Part shown: positions 35,483-51,679 of the stretch, piece after piece
Position numbering within the stretch: position 1 is the stretch's first letter
Layout of the letters: each line of letters begins with the position of its first letter
NCBI GenBank assembly: GCA_020284085.1
Contig: JACEVL010000494.1
Span: 342,501-406,500 of the forward strand
From: Aporrectodea caliginosa
Lineage: Eukaryota; Annelida; Clitellata; Crassiclitellata; Lumbricidae
DNA length: 64,000 nucleotides
Direction: 5' to 3'
Notes under the pieces: generated by a model
Seen by the model: the letters and a program-made list of their open reading frames with translations, nothing else
Databases searched by the model: none
What the model was told of the DNA's origin: nothing
Program-made: the position numbers and the translations under genes

Positions 35483-36818
35483 GTAAGTTCTCTTCAAAGC
35501 TCACTCTTCCACCTCCTTCTTCTCTTCCGCTGTCTCCTCCTCCTTCTCCTCCTCCTGCTTATCCTCCTCTATCTCCTCCTCCTTCTCCTCCGCCTCCTCC
35601 TCCTCCTGCTCCTCCTCTGTCTTCTTCTCCTCCTCTTCCTCCTCCTCCTCCTCCTCTTCCTTCTCCTTCTTCTTCTCCTCCTCCTCCTCCTTCTCCTCCT
35701 CCTTCTCCTCTGTCTCCTTCTCTTTCTCCTTCTCCTCCTCCTCCTCCTCCTGCTTCTCCTCCGTCTCCCCTTCTTCTCTTTCTTCGTCTTCAGCTGAATT
35801 CAGACTGACCAACTGCACCCACCAACACACTCACGCGCGTATGTATACGCGACTAGGCAGATGAATGGTCTTCATCATCATATGCGGTAATCAACCTGCT
35901 TCTCATTCTCCTGTTGATCTTTCTCCTCCTTCTCCTCCTCCTTTTCCTTCTTTCCTTCTTCCTCCTCCTGTTCATCTTCATCCTTAGTTTTGCATTCGAG
36001 CGAGATTGGCTGTATGGACTGAGTGAGGTGAGCTATTTGCGTGTGTGTGTGTGTGTGTGTGTGTGCGTGCGTGTATGTGTGTGCGTGTGTGTGTGTAGGT
36101 CTTCGGTGTGTAGGTTGTGCATGTATGCTTGTGTCAACTGCGCCCAGAATGGATGTATGGCCTATGATACGACGACCAGAAGCAACTTCGGCTTTCAGTC
36201 ATCGCCACTGAATTTATCTCCGTCGTTTGCCGTCCATAGGAATCACGTCGATGGCTAAGACGACGACGTCGCCTTTAAGCCATCAAGCAGTTAATTGTTC
36301 TACGGGACACAAGCGACGTATTTATCACTTAATCACTTAATCGCCGTCTGCTTAATAATCACTTAAGAGGCGCCTAATGAAGCTGGATAAATAGAGTTAT
36401 CTATCATTCGGTGGCTGAAGGACTCCGATGAAACGACGGAGCTTTTAAGACTCGGAGGGTTAATAAGAGACAGGCGGCGGTGTCGAGGCTCGGCCGCTGG
36501 AGCTGCTACCGCTGCCGCCGGGTAGGAGGAGCCTGCTGGCCCTGCTGATGCAGGTGTGAGTGACTAATGTCAGATAGCCAGTGGCACAGGTCGAGGCAAA
36601 GGGCGCCGTGGGATGGATTAACTCGGGAACTTGTTTAGAAATATGGGAGACGATTGCACGGGGTACATAGTCCTCGCATCATCGGCTGCTGCTGATGGTG
36701 ATGATGGTTTTGGAGCTGATGCGGCGGCGGGTAGTTGTTGTGTTGGTGGTGGGGATGATGCTGTCGCCGACTACTGAGGGATTGCTATTCTTAGTCTCGT
36801 TCTTTGTCTGTTATGCAG
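35483..36818. repeat. Intron 9: CTC/CTT runs, TG array and a GC-rich block
   Basis: 35505-35785 and 35920-35990 are CTC/CTT-rich, and 36032-36100 is TG. 36465-36560 is unusually GC-rich and ends cctgctgatgcag|gtgtga, which could be read as a small exon, though nothing supports its use. 36120-36460 is unique, with no gene. Confidence 0.75.
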
Positions 36819-36842
36819 GCCGAGGAGAAACAGGCGCAAGAG
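36819..36842 (+). CDS. NAV: NAV exon 10: 24-bp microexon
   Basis: Eight whole codons, AEEKQAQE, between acceptor tctttgtctgttatgcag and donor GTTAGT. NAV2 has PEEKCQSE at this place and NAV3 AEEKAHSEQ, so the match is positional and by sequence. Both borders are phase 0, so skipping it would keep the frame. A long TCA array begins 13 bp after its donor. Confidence 0.92.
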
Positions 36843-37673
<831 letters not shown>

Positions 37674-37748
37674 ATTCGTAAATTGAAGACTGAGTTGGAA
37701 GTGGCACACGAGAAGATCAACACGTTGACAATGCAGCTCAACGCCAAC
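37674..37748 (+). CDS. NAV: NAV exon 11: first coiled coil
   Basis: Twenty-five codons, residues 1407-1431, starting IRKLKTELEVAHEKINTLTM, with heptad-like spacing of Leu/Ile. NAV2 has IRKLRRELDASQEKVSALTT. The acceptor is gttttcgttgcag, the donor GTTAGT, phase 0 on both sides. Confidence 0.95.
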
Positions 37749-41470
<3,722 letters not shown>

Positions 41471-43950
41471 GGACGACGACTTCTTTGTTCTCTTCGGCTT
41501 AATCAGGCACAGCTTCTTCTGTATGTGTGCAACTATGTGTGTCTATGTGTCTATTTGTGTGTGTCTCTGTGTCTATCTGTGTGTCTATGTGTCTATGTAT
41601 GTGTGTCTCTGTGTCTATCTATGTGTGTCTATGTGTCTACCTATGTGTGTCTTTGTGCCTATGTGTGCCTATGTGTCTATCTGTGTGTCTCTGTGTCTAT
41701 GTATGTGTGTCTTTATGTCTATGTGTCTATCTTTGCGTGTCTATGTGTCTATTTAAATGTTTCTTTGTGTCTCTATGTCTATCTGTGTGTCTCTGTGTCT
41801 ATGTATTGTATGTGTGTCTCTGTGTCTATGTATGTGTGTCTTTATGTCTATATGTCTACCTATGTGTGTCTTTGTGCCTATGTGTGTTTATGTGTCTCTC
41901 TTTGTGTGTCTGTGTGTCTGTCTATGTGTGTCTTTGTGTTTATGTGTCAATGTGCGTCTATATATCGCAACGTTTTTACAGCACATTCCAAAAGATAATT
42001 ATTCGTGAGAGTGAGACGCTGTTTGAAATTGCTTCATGACTTTCCAAGCAGCGTCTGAATTGGGTCTATACCAACAAGGTCGACATATATAGGGTCGAAA
42101 CAGGACTTACCTCCGACCAGTTAAGGTCGACCCAGTTTACCCTTGTCTCATACGCACGGACCACTTCCTTGCCCTGAAACTGACCCAGTTGAGTTCATTC
42201 AAATGTTGTCTCTGTCTCCTAGGTAACGACCCCCGACCTCGGTTGGGGTCATTTGAGAGGTCATAAACGAGGAGAGTTGTTCTGTTCTCTTTCTTCATCC
42301 AGACTGGCTGCCTGCCTCCGTCTGTACATCTGTCTGTCTCTGTCTGCCTGGCTGTCTATCTGTCTGTGTCCAATGGAATGCTGCTGACCATTCGCCGGAT
42401 GGCCGAATGTTTCTGTCATCAGTTGCCTTAATATCAGATTCTGTTAATCGTCCAGTGACTGACCGACTGACTGACCTCATGACGTGGACGTGGACATCGT
42501 CGGACTTATCGACCACCTCAGGCAGCACTAGGAAGAGGAGGAAAAGGAGGAGGATTTAGCAGAAGAGTTAGGAGGATGGGAGTAAGTAAGTAACTACGTA
42601 ATCTTTAATAGCACGTGACAAGTGTCGGAACAGGGCTCATCGCCTCGGTAACAATTGACTGTGCTTGACTCTGATGTCATCAGTCGCATGTGTTACACAT
42701 TGTGGGTTCATTATCATCAAACAGTCGTGCGGGTTAACAGCTTGCCTCATCAAGTAAGCGATTTCCCGATCTTTTGTTAATCGAGGATTGACGATTGTCC
42801 CTTGCAGAGTCCAACTCCGATATTTTTCTTCCAAGTCTCTGGTCTGCATCTGGCGAAAACTGGGGCTCATACTTTTCAACAACTATGCATACAGTGTCGA
42901 AACGTAGCACAGTTAAGTAGCACAATATCAGTAGGACAATAAACAAACAGAAAATTAAACCGATGCATATTATAAACAGTTCTGGTGTCTGATTTTAGCA
43001 GTTATAAAAGCTCTGATCTGAAGAACATAAACATTACTCAGATCTTTAGAAGAGTAGGAGGAGTATGATGCGGAGGAATGGGCTACAGAGGCAGAGAATG
43101 AGGATGGCGAGGAAGAGTAGAAGGCAAAATGTTGAGGAGGAGGAGCAGGAGGAGGAAGAGGAGGAGGAGGAAGAAGAGGAGGAAGAGGATGAGCAGGAGA
43201 AGGAGCAGGAGGAGCAGGAGGAAGAGGTGGAGGAGGAGGAGGAAGAAGAAGAAGAAGAGGAGGAAGAGGATGAGCAGGATAAGAAGAAGGAGGAGCAGGA
43301 GAAAGTGGAAGAGGAGGACGAGGTGGAGGAGGAGGAAGAGGAAGAGGAGGAGGAGGTGGAGGAGGAGGAGGAGGAGAAGGAGGAAGAGGAGAAGGAGGAC
43401 ACAAAGATACACATAGATAGACACATAGATACACAATTACACATAGACAAACGCATAGATAGACACACATAGGCACATATACACATAGGAGGAGAAGGAA
43501 GAGGGAGGAGCATAGGAAGGAGAGCGTTTTTTGGAAGACGCCTTCCTTGACTTTCGTTGGTCTTGACTTTCGTTGGTCCATCTGATTTTTCTCTTGGAAT
43601 TGCATCTGATTCCGTTCGATCGCTTGATCTCTGGAAAATCGTTTTCCCTCTGTTTCTTGTTCTTAGGAAGGAAGGATCGATAACTGATTCCGCTGGAATT
43701 AAAAACTGATGCTTGTTTGAATCTCAGCAGAGATCGCAATCCCGACAGTTCCGTTTGCCAAACAAATGATGGGGAGGGAGTTGATCTGCTCCGCGTTGAA
43801 GCTCCCGGATGTTCTTGTTGTTCTTGTTGCTGTTGACGGTTGAAACTTTCAATGGTGCGTGACACGGTGTCTCGGTCGAGTGATCATGGTGTAGTAATGG
43901 CCTCTTTTTAACCAGTAGCCAGTCGATTGGCGCGTGTTGAGGTAGAGAGA
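41471..43950. repeat. Intron 11, part 3: TGTCTA repeats, duplicated segment, GGA array
   Basis: 41520-41965 is an irregular tgtgtctatgtgtcta array. 42364-42475 and 42635-42868 have diverged copies near 44 kb (direct and inverted). 43130-43400 is GGA. 43480-43900 is non-repetitive, with a Gln/Ser-rich minus-strand open reading of uncertain meaning. Confidence 0.7.
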
Positions 43951-44177
43951 ATTGCGTTCGATTGACTCTTATGCCATTGGTCGTCTGATAACAATCAGTC
44001 AGTCAGCAGTCACTCAGTCAGTCAGCAGTCAGCAATCATTCATTCAGTCAGTCAGTCAGTCAGTCAGTCAGTCAGCAGTCAGTCAGTCAGTCAGTCAGTC
44101 AGTCACTCAGTCAGTCAGCAGTCAGCAATCATTCATTCATTCAGTCAGTCAGTCAGTCAGCAGTCTGTGAGTCTGCA

Positions 44178-44208
<31 letters not shown>

Positions 44209-45889
44209 TCCTTTACTGTCTGTCTGTCTGTCTGTCTGTCTGTGTGTCTGTGTCCAATGGAATGCTGCTGACCATTTGCCGGATGTCCGAATGTTGCTGT
44301 CAGCAGTTGCCTTGATAACTGTCGTCGTCCAGTGACTGACCTACAGACTGACCTACAGACTGACCGGCCGACTGTCTGTCTGTCTGTCTTCTGATACAGA
44401 CCAGAGACCGGCGCCTGATCCTTGCGGAAGCAGCCAACGGAGTCAGTGGTTGTGGGGGAAGGTGAAGAGATACAGAGGGAAAGTGCATGGAGGGCATCTG
44501 TGTCTTTTGCCCCAGTTTTCACCAGATGCAGACCAGAGACTTGGAAGAGAAATATCGTAGTTGGTCTGCGACGGACAATCGTCTATATCCTCGATGAACG
44601 AAAGATCGGGAAATTGCTGACTTGATGAGGCAAGCTGCTAACCTGCACGTCTCTGTTTGATGATGCTAAACCCACAATGTATGACACATGAGACTGATAA
44701 CATCAGAGTTACGCACAGTCAATTATTACCAATGTGATGAGGCTGCTGATGTTTCTGCAGCCACAGATGATGCTTTTTGTGTTACAGAGTGCCTGATGGG
44801 AGGGTTGAGGCAAGGGAGGGTGGGTGGGTTGGTAGGTGTGTATGTGTGTATGGGTGGGATAGTGAGTGGCTGGGTGGCCGAAAGGGTGGCTGCCAGACGA
44901 ACAAATGAGAGGCAGGTATTGTGATGAGTTTATACGGTTTCGTGTCTGCCTTTTAATCTATTATTTCAGCTGCACCCACCATTCAACCGACCGACCGACC
45001 GACCGAAGAGTCCTACCATTGTCCTCCTCCGACGGTCGCAGGAGGCCCGCCTGAGATGCCTCCAGCTCAAGGAGGAGAAGGAGGAGAAGGAGGGAGAGAA
45101 GGAGGAGGAGGAGGAGGAGAGGAGGAGAAAGAGGGTCAGATTCATTCTCAGCTGCAGTGTAGCGTTACGTAATTGAAAGCACACTCGTTTACTCGAATCC
45201 CATCTTCTGTTCGTGGGAAATATATCCAGGTCGATAGTGTCTCTCTCTGTGTTCTTTGTGGCTGTCTCGGACTGTTTCTCTGACTTTCTTCGTTATGAGA
45301 GGTGATTCTGACAAAGCATAATCAGAGAGAGAGACAGAGAGAGAGACAGACAGACAGACAGAGACAGAGACAGAGAGAAATACAGACAGACATACAGACA
45401 AACATACAGACAGACATACATACAGACATACAGACAGAGACAGAGAGAGACAGAGACAGAGATACAGAGAGAGACAGATAGACAGACAGAGACAGACAGA
45501 GACAGAGAAAAGGAGAGAGAGACAGATAGACAGAGACAGAGAGAGACAGATAGACAGACAGACAGAGACATAGAGAGACAGAGAAAAGGATAAAGAGAGA
45601 CAGATAGACAGAGACAGACAGAGACAGAGAGATTGAAGTTGAATAAGAATAATAATAAGACAAAGTCTAACTATGCAAGAACAGTAGTACACCTGTCGGA
45701 AGCACACCTTCATCACATCATCGCCATCAGCAGCACCAACCGCAGCAGCAGCAGCAGATGCCGATCCGTTTATTGGTGTTAAGAAATTGAATCTGGCCAC
45801 TAATTAGAGAGCCACTTGGCCCTCTGGGACGGCTGCCCTTTGATCACATGCACCTCACGGCATCCCCTTGTTCTAGCCCGACAGAAATC
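43951..45889. repeat. Intron 11, part 4: CAGT array, duplicated segment, CAGA array
   Basis: 43998-44208 is a CAGT array with short CAGCAGT interruptions. 44240-44345 and 44509-44737 are the partners of the 42 kb segments. 45060-45135 is GGA and 45320-45635 CAGA. 45636-45889 is unique, with a small Ala-rich minus-strand reading. Confidence 0.75.
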
Positions 45890-46321
45890 AAAGTTCGACC
45901 GTACGTTACAGCAGAAAATAGCGTACGCGTACGGTACGTAATTTACTAAAAATAATAGCGTACGCGTACGGTACGTTCGTATTCCGTACGTATGAGCAGC
46001 CTTTAATATTAGTTGCTTCTCGTGACGTCACCTTTTGTCTCCTCATTTTCTCGTCGATTTTTTTCTCGTCGTTATTACGTCACTTTACAGTTCTTATTTG
46101 TAGTTCCGTTTCAGCGAAGAGGTAAATTATTATTTTGTTTTTATTTTGTATAATTTTCCATTCTTTAATTTGTAATTTTGTTATTCCTTGTTAATTCTAT
46201 AATAAAAAAATATAAAAATTAGCGTACGCTATTTATTAATTTAGCCAAAAAATAGCGTACGCGTACGGTACGCATTTCAGCAGAAAAAATAGCGTACGTT
46301 CCGTACGTACGGTCGAACTTT
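45890..46321. mobile_element. Palindromic (foldback) transposon with CGTACG arms
   Basis: The ends are exact 17-bp inverted repeats (aaagttcgaccgtacgt). They are flanked by identical 10-bp duplications gacagaaatc (45880-45889, 46322-46331). Each arm has repeated agcgtacgcgtacggtacg units; the centre is AT-rich. There is no coding capacity. The 10-bp duplication is longer than the hAT norm and fits a Mutator-like origin better. Confidence 0.9.
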
Positions 46322-46434
46322 GACAGAAATCATCGCCATATTCGACGGAGCCTCGCTTCTCGCACATTAAGTTATGTCTCTAGCCACAGTGCAGAGCTGA
46401 AGAGCACCTATGAAATGAGAGTTGAGATGAGACA

Positions 46435-46690
46435 TGAGAGGACGTGAGAATAAAGGACAGGAGGGGAGAGGAGAGGACATGATAGGAGAGGACATGATAG
46501 GAGAGGAGAGGACATGATAGGAGAGGAGAGGACATGATAGCAGAGGAGAGGACATGATAGGAGGGGAGAGGATATGATAGGAGGGGAGAGGATATGATAG
46601 GAGGGGAGAGGACATGATAGGAGGGGAGAGGACATGGTAGCAGAGGAGAGGACATGATAGGAGAGGAGAGGACATGATAGGAAAGGAAAG
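46435..46690. repeat. 20-bp minisatellite (ggagaggacatgatag)
   Basis: About twelve degenerate units of gagaggagaggacatgatag or gaggggagaggacatgatag, in the gap between two foldback elements. Confidence 0.9.
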
Positions 46691-46772
46691 AACGTAAGTA
46701 AGGATGTAAGAAGGTAAGTACTGTATATAAGTATACAAGTAACCATTATTGTTTGAGGAGTTACTTAATTAC

Positions 46773-47663
46773 GGTACTCCGTCAGAACGGCCCAGGACAA
46801 ATCGGCCCCGACAAAACGGCCCCGACAAATGGGCCCCGACAAATGGGCCCCGAAAAATGGCCCCGACAAAATGGCCCCGACAAAACGGCCCTCGTCAAAA
46901 TGGCCTCGACAAAACGCCCCGTCATTTCGGCCCCCGTCATTTCGGCCACCGTCATATCGACCCCCGTCATGTCGGCCCCTGTCAAATCGGCCCCCGTCAA
47001 ATCGGCCCCGGTCAAACCGGCCCCAGTCATACTCATATCGGTCCCAGTCACATCGGCCCATCACAAAATATCCCATGTCCTAAGTACTTTTGAGTTGGAT
47101 TGATGAAAAGAATTATTTGCGTAAATAGAACTCGGATTAGTAAAACCGTAGTTTACGTTGCCAAATTATTTTGTGTGGTCAGTTGAAAATGAAAGTTGGA
47201 TTGCTGAAAATAATTTTGGCGTTAAAATGGAAGTTGGATTTATGACAAAATAATTCGCTGTGTAAATGGAAGTTGGTTCTATAATTATAGTTGTCATTGA
47301 AAGCATTTAAATAATTAAATACGCCAACCAGTTAGCATTAGACGAGTGTCCCCGCAGTCCATTGCCCAGTTGAACCGTCTCTTGAGGCAGTTTCAACATA
47401 GTTTGTCAGCGTAAGCTTAAAAGTACTTGCAACATTGGATATTTTGTATGGGGCCGATATGACTGGGGCCGATATGACTGGGGCCGATATGACTGGGGCG
47501 GATATGACGGGGGCCGATATGACGGGGGCCAATTTGACGGGGCTGTTTTGTCGAGGCCATTTTGACGGGGGCCGATTTTTGTCGGGGCCGTTCTGTCGGG
47601 GCCCATTTGTCGGGGCCGTTTTATCGGGGCCGATTTGTCCTGGGCCGTTCTGACGGGTCACCC
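46773..47663. mobile_element. Foldback transposon with CGGCCCC-repeat arms
   Basis: An 891-bp element flanked by the identical 9-bp duplication ttaattacg (46764-46772, 47664-47672). The left arm (to about 47095) is a string of cggccccgacaaa / cggcccccgtcat units. The right arm (from about 47410) is its inverse (cggggccgatttgtcctggg). The similarity extends to the inner edges (acaaaatatcc). The centre (47100-47410) is AT-rich and unique. A 9-bp duplication with long arms starting in G suggests a Mutator-like foldback; no transposase is present. Confidence 0.92.
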
Positions 47664-47689
47664 TTAATTACGATATACCGTTATCCATT

Positions 47690-48905
47690 GTCGACATTAT
47701 TTGCAATTGGTATAGTAAGTTTTTTGTTACGGTTAGATGGAATGGTAGTTGTTCTTCCCAGTTCCATGTTGGCAGTGGTGTTAGGCAGGGCAGCTCTCTG
47801 TCCCCTGCACTGTTTAACCTTTTGATGCATAGGCTATATTTGTTTCCAATTTCAGGCATACTGATATGGGTTGTCATATAAAGAATCACTACTACATGTA
47901 TGGTTGTGTATGCTGATGACATTGTTTTACTTTCCCCCTCAGTAAATGGTCTCCAGGTCATGCTCAATGTTTGCTGTACGACCAGCAGTGCACTTTAGTA
48001 GTAGTTTCAGTGTGATAACACAAGGATCAGTATAGCGTCGCCCTCGTCCTTTATCCAGGCTTGGGACTGGCACTGCCAGAGTACGAGCAGTTGCGGAATT
48101 GCAGTTACTTTTGCTTGAGTTTAACTGCTCTTAGTCTTACTGCATACAATTTGGCAAAGGGTGTTCCAAGTCAATTGGCTCGATGTCTTTGGGTGATAAC
48201 TCAATTTCCTGGGTTGATTCCCTTAAGTATTTGGGTGTACATTTAATGGGTGTCCGTAGACATAATTATAACGTTTGACGTTGATCCTTTGAAGCGGTCA
48301 TTGTACCGGGCATGTAATTGTATTGCATCTCATGCCTCCAATTTAGATGAAATTTTACATCTCCACTTACAAGAGACCTACTCTTTGCCCCTTTTGACCT
48401 ATGCTCTTCCTGCCTTGACTTCTTCAGCAAGACAATCTAATGAATTAAATGTATGCTGGAATTCTGTATATCGTCTTATATTCGAGTTTAAAAAATGGGA
48501 AAGTGTTAAAAGTTTCTTTAATTGACTGGATATATGCTGAATTTCAGTTTTCTTGAGAAACTACGTCGTTGTAAACTGTATTTCCATATGATCTATTCTG
48601 AAAATGTTGCTATTGATAATCTGTTGTTGACATACCTATCAGATAATTACCATAATGATGATTGCCTATTTGCCTTGCCTTGTTATTCGTGAAGAAACAT
48701 GATGCCATTACTCAATTGTATAGAAAGTTTGATGACTTGTGTACATTGGGACATTGCGCTGAGCTTCTGTGTTCTATAATTAATGCTCTGTGGACTATAA
48801 TTAACGCTCTACGTTTGTCTCTTTTTTTCATTTTCTCATTTTTGTATCGTTTGATTGTTATTCTGCCTCTTTGTCGTAATAAAGTGTTCATTATTTATAA
48901 ATAGT
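47690..48905 (+). pseudogene. Decayed non-LTR reverse transcriptase
   Basis: Fragments in several frames: VRQGSSLSPALFNLLMHRL (47775-47831), VYADDIVLLSPSVNGLQVML with the YADD motif (47907-47966), a YLGVHL piece near 48225, and RSLYRACNCIASHASNLDEI onwards (48298-48525). It ends near an AATAAAG signal at 48879. Many stops and frameshifts. Confidence 0.75.
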
Positions 48906-49695
48906 AGCACCGTAGCAGAGATCTTGACGTTTATTTTTATCTCACCATCCTTCATTAGTTTAAATTGCATCTGATCAATTAGTTTTTTGATCGTAACGCA
49001 TCTCAAAATCCTTCAAGCACGCTGTATATCAATCATTATCTGTCAATCAATGTCTGTCATTCATTATCTGTCAATTATCGTCTGTCAATCATTGTACAAT
49101 GTACATGTATGTTAATGTACATTGTGTGTCAATCATTGTCTCTCAAACATTGCTTTCTCCGCTGGCAGCCGAGAGACGCGACAAGGCTGACTTTGTGGTC
49201 TGCTTATAGCTGTAATTTCGTTTACACGTTGTATAGATACTTAACATTCATTGGCTTTTCACTTTCAAGAGCAACAGCGAAGGTAATGATGATGATAACA
49301 TTTATGAGGCAACGAGGTGAAGGGTCAAGATTGCAACTTTGGTAAATACAACGGTAAATAGAAAAATGGCTCCATAGGGTTCGAAAGTTTTTCTGGCAGA
49401 AACACGACCGCAGCTTACCAAGTCAAGGACACCTTTCCGATTCTACCAAGGGAACAAAAGAAATGATGTAAGGATAGAGACCTGGGTTGGCACCTGATGG
49501 TCTGTTATTCCATCCGAGCCGGTCTCGATGTTTCTTAGCTACACTGTGCCTGCCAGCATCACATTCCCAGCGCCAAGCAGCCGTTGTTCATAAGACAATT
49601 GATGTTAATTGTTTGTTAGTTGTAAAGATATATTGAATCGTTGGATTGATTCTTATGCCTGGCTTTGTGTCGTCTTCTTCTTTGTCTTCATCTAG
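48906..49695. other. Intron 11, end
   Basis: 49020-49150 has several tgtcaatcattatc-like units. The remainder is unique intron sequence leading to the exon 12 acceptor, with no gene seen. Confidence 0.6.
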
Positions 49696-49779
49696 GTCCA
49701 TGTCGTTACAGCCTTCGAACAGTCACTGTCTAACATGACACATCGTCTGCAGAGGCTGACGAACTCATCAGAACAGAAG
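49696..49779 (+). CDS. NAV: NAV exon 12: coiled coil
   Basis: Twenty-eight codons, residues 1432-1459, containing VTAFEQSLSNMTHRLQRL and ending SSEQK; NAV2 has VAAFEQSLGNMTIRLQSL and TAEQK. The acceptor is tttgtcttcatctag, the donor GTAACC, phase 0. It sits 12 kb from exon 11 across the largest intron of the window. Confidence 0.95.
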
Positions 49780-50442
49780 GTAACCAAAGGAAATCACATC
49801 ATCCATTGCATCCCATTCAATCAATCAATCAATCAATCAAAATTTATATAGCGTCCCTTCGAGATCCCTACTCAGAGGCGCTCCAACGCTATTATCCCAT
49901 TATCCTCTCCGTGTCATCCTCCTCCTCCTATTTTCCTCCTCCTCCTCCTATTTGTCCTCCTCCTCCTATTTTTCCTCCTCCTATTTTTCCTCCAAATTGT
50001 CCTCCTCCTCCTTGTTTCATACTCCTATTTGTCCTCCTTATCCTCGTCCTTTGTGTCCTCTTTGTCCTCCTCTTTGTCTTCCTGCTCCTTCCCCTTCTAC
50101 TTCTCCTCCTCTTCCTCCTCCTCTCTCCTCCTCCTTCGTATCCTCTGTCCTTAGGGCGGACAATCGCTTTGCAGTTGATGCAGTTAGACTGGGCCATTGA
50201 ATGCAGCTTTCGTGGTTTTAGCGTTGGTTGTCATTTGCTGTTGCTGTTGTTCGTCATGCAGTGCAACCAGTTGCTGTAGCATGATGGCTTCGTTCGTAGC
50301 CATCCAATAGACGCCATTTGGAATTGTCAGATGCAGGAGAGGCGCATAATGGGAACAGAGGGTGACTGAAGGCTGCTGGAAGAAGTGACCAGCACTCAGA
50401 TCATTGGAATTGTCTCCTACTGAAACAGATCTGTCGCATTGT
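49780..50442. repeat. Intron 12, start: SINE A tail and TCC array
   Basis: 49822-49890 is a minus-strand SINE A/LINE tail (tatagcgtccc...cagaggcgctcc) with a TCAA-type tail. 49915-50140 is TCC-rich. The rest is unique, with nothing seen. Confidence 0.65.
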
Positions 50443-50787
50443 CGGAGATTAGCTAATCATTTTAGCATGGGCGTACCCATGAAAAATTTCGGAGGTGGTT
50501 TTAAGATTTCGGGGTGGGGGTTCCATTGGAGATGGTCGCAAAACTAAGGTTTTTGGGTATTTCCCATGTAAAAGCATATAAAACATTTTTGGGAAACTTA
50601 TTTGGGGGTGTGAACCAGTAAAACCACCCCCTAAATACGCCCATGATTTTTAGAAAGCAACTAATACTAATTCTAATCGATTAGCTTCAAAAGTTTTGCT
50701 AATTCTGGTTCTAATCGATTAGAAAAATTTCAGCAGCTAATTCTGATTCTAATCGATTAGCAGTTTAACTAATCGTGCCCATCTCTG
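50443..50787. mobile_element. CTAATCGATTAG palindromic element carrying a nested MITE
   Basis: The left end cggagattagctaatc and the right part with three taatcgattag units and taatcgtgcccatctctg resemble the complete element at 57773. It is interrupted by the CATGGGCGTA MITE at 50466-50645 (flanks cattttag and atttttag). Confidence 0.6.
50466..50645. mobile_element. MITE with CATGGGCGTA ends, nested copy
   Basis: A 180-bp relative of 6382-6552 in inverted orientation. It shares ttttgggtatttcccatgta and ccccctaaatacgcccatg with the 54.7 kb copy. Confidence 0.75.
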
Positions 50788-51660
50788 ATACGCACCCCTC
50801 TCCCTTCGCACCTTCGTACACCTGATGATCATCATTGACGGATAGGTTTCTGCTTGATGGTCTCCCGATTAGCAGCAGCAGCGGATGATGATGCTGAGGG
50901 AAGGGAAGTCACAACGAAATGTGTGCTCTGTTTAGCAGAGATATTACACAGTGGTCCACGTCTGACTATAGACCGCCTTCCTCTGATACGGTTACGACCG
51001 CTGACGGTGTTAGTTGCTTGCCTCCTCCTCTGCCTCTTCCTCTTCTTTTTGCTCCTCCTCTTCTTCCACCTGCTCCTCCTTCTCTTCCTCTTCCTCCTTC
51101 TCGTCATTCTCTTCTACCTCTTCTTCCTCTTCCTCCTCTTTTTTCCTCCCCTCTTCCTTCTCCTCCTCTTCTCCTCCCTCTTCCTCCTTCTGTTCCTCCT
51201 GCTCCTCCTTCTCCTCCTCTTTCTCCTCCTCCGCCTTTCCTATTCCTCTTCCTCCTCCCTCCTCTTCCTCCTCCTCACCTTCCTCCTCCTCCTTCTCCTC
51301 CTCCTCTTCCTCCTTCTCCTCCTCTCTTCCTCCTCCTCCTCCTTCTCCTCCGCCTCCTCCATCTCTCCCTCTGACACCCAGACCCCGTAGCTGGCCAAAG
51401 TTCCAAACTCCCTGCCTCCAGCGATCGGACATTTGCGAGATAATAGATTTGCACTTAACACGAGCAGCAGACTCCATCCCCTATCCGCCTATCGCAATGG
51501 CTGATGCGCATATTCACGTTATTATGGCTTCATCTTGAGAGACAGGTTAAAGATCTGCTGCGTACAGAACCAGGTGAACAAAAGAGCCAAAGTTTCCTCT
51601 AGGTTTTAGAGAGAGCTCACAACGTGTGTGTGTGTCGCTGTTTCATGCTGCGTCATGTCT
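50788..51660. repeat. Intron 12: CTC/TTC array
   Basis: 51020-51375 is a CTC/TTC polypyrimidine array. The flanks are unique and show no gene. Confidence 0.75.
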
Positions 51661-51679
51661 GTCAGGGATTTCTGGAGTT

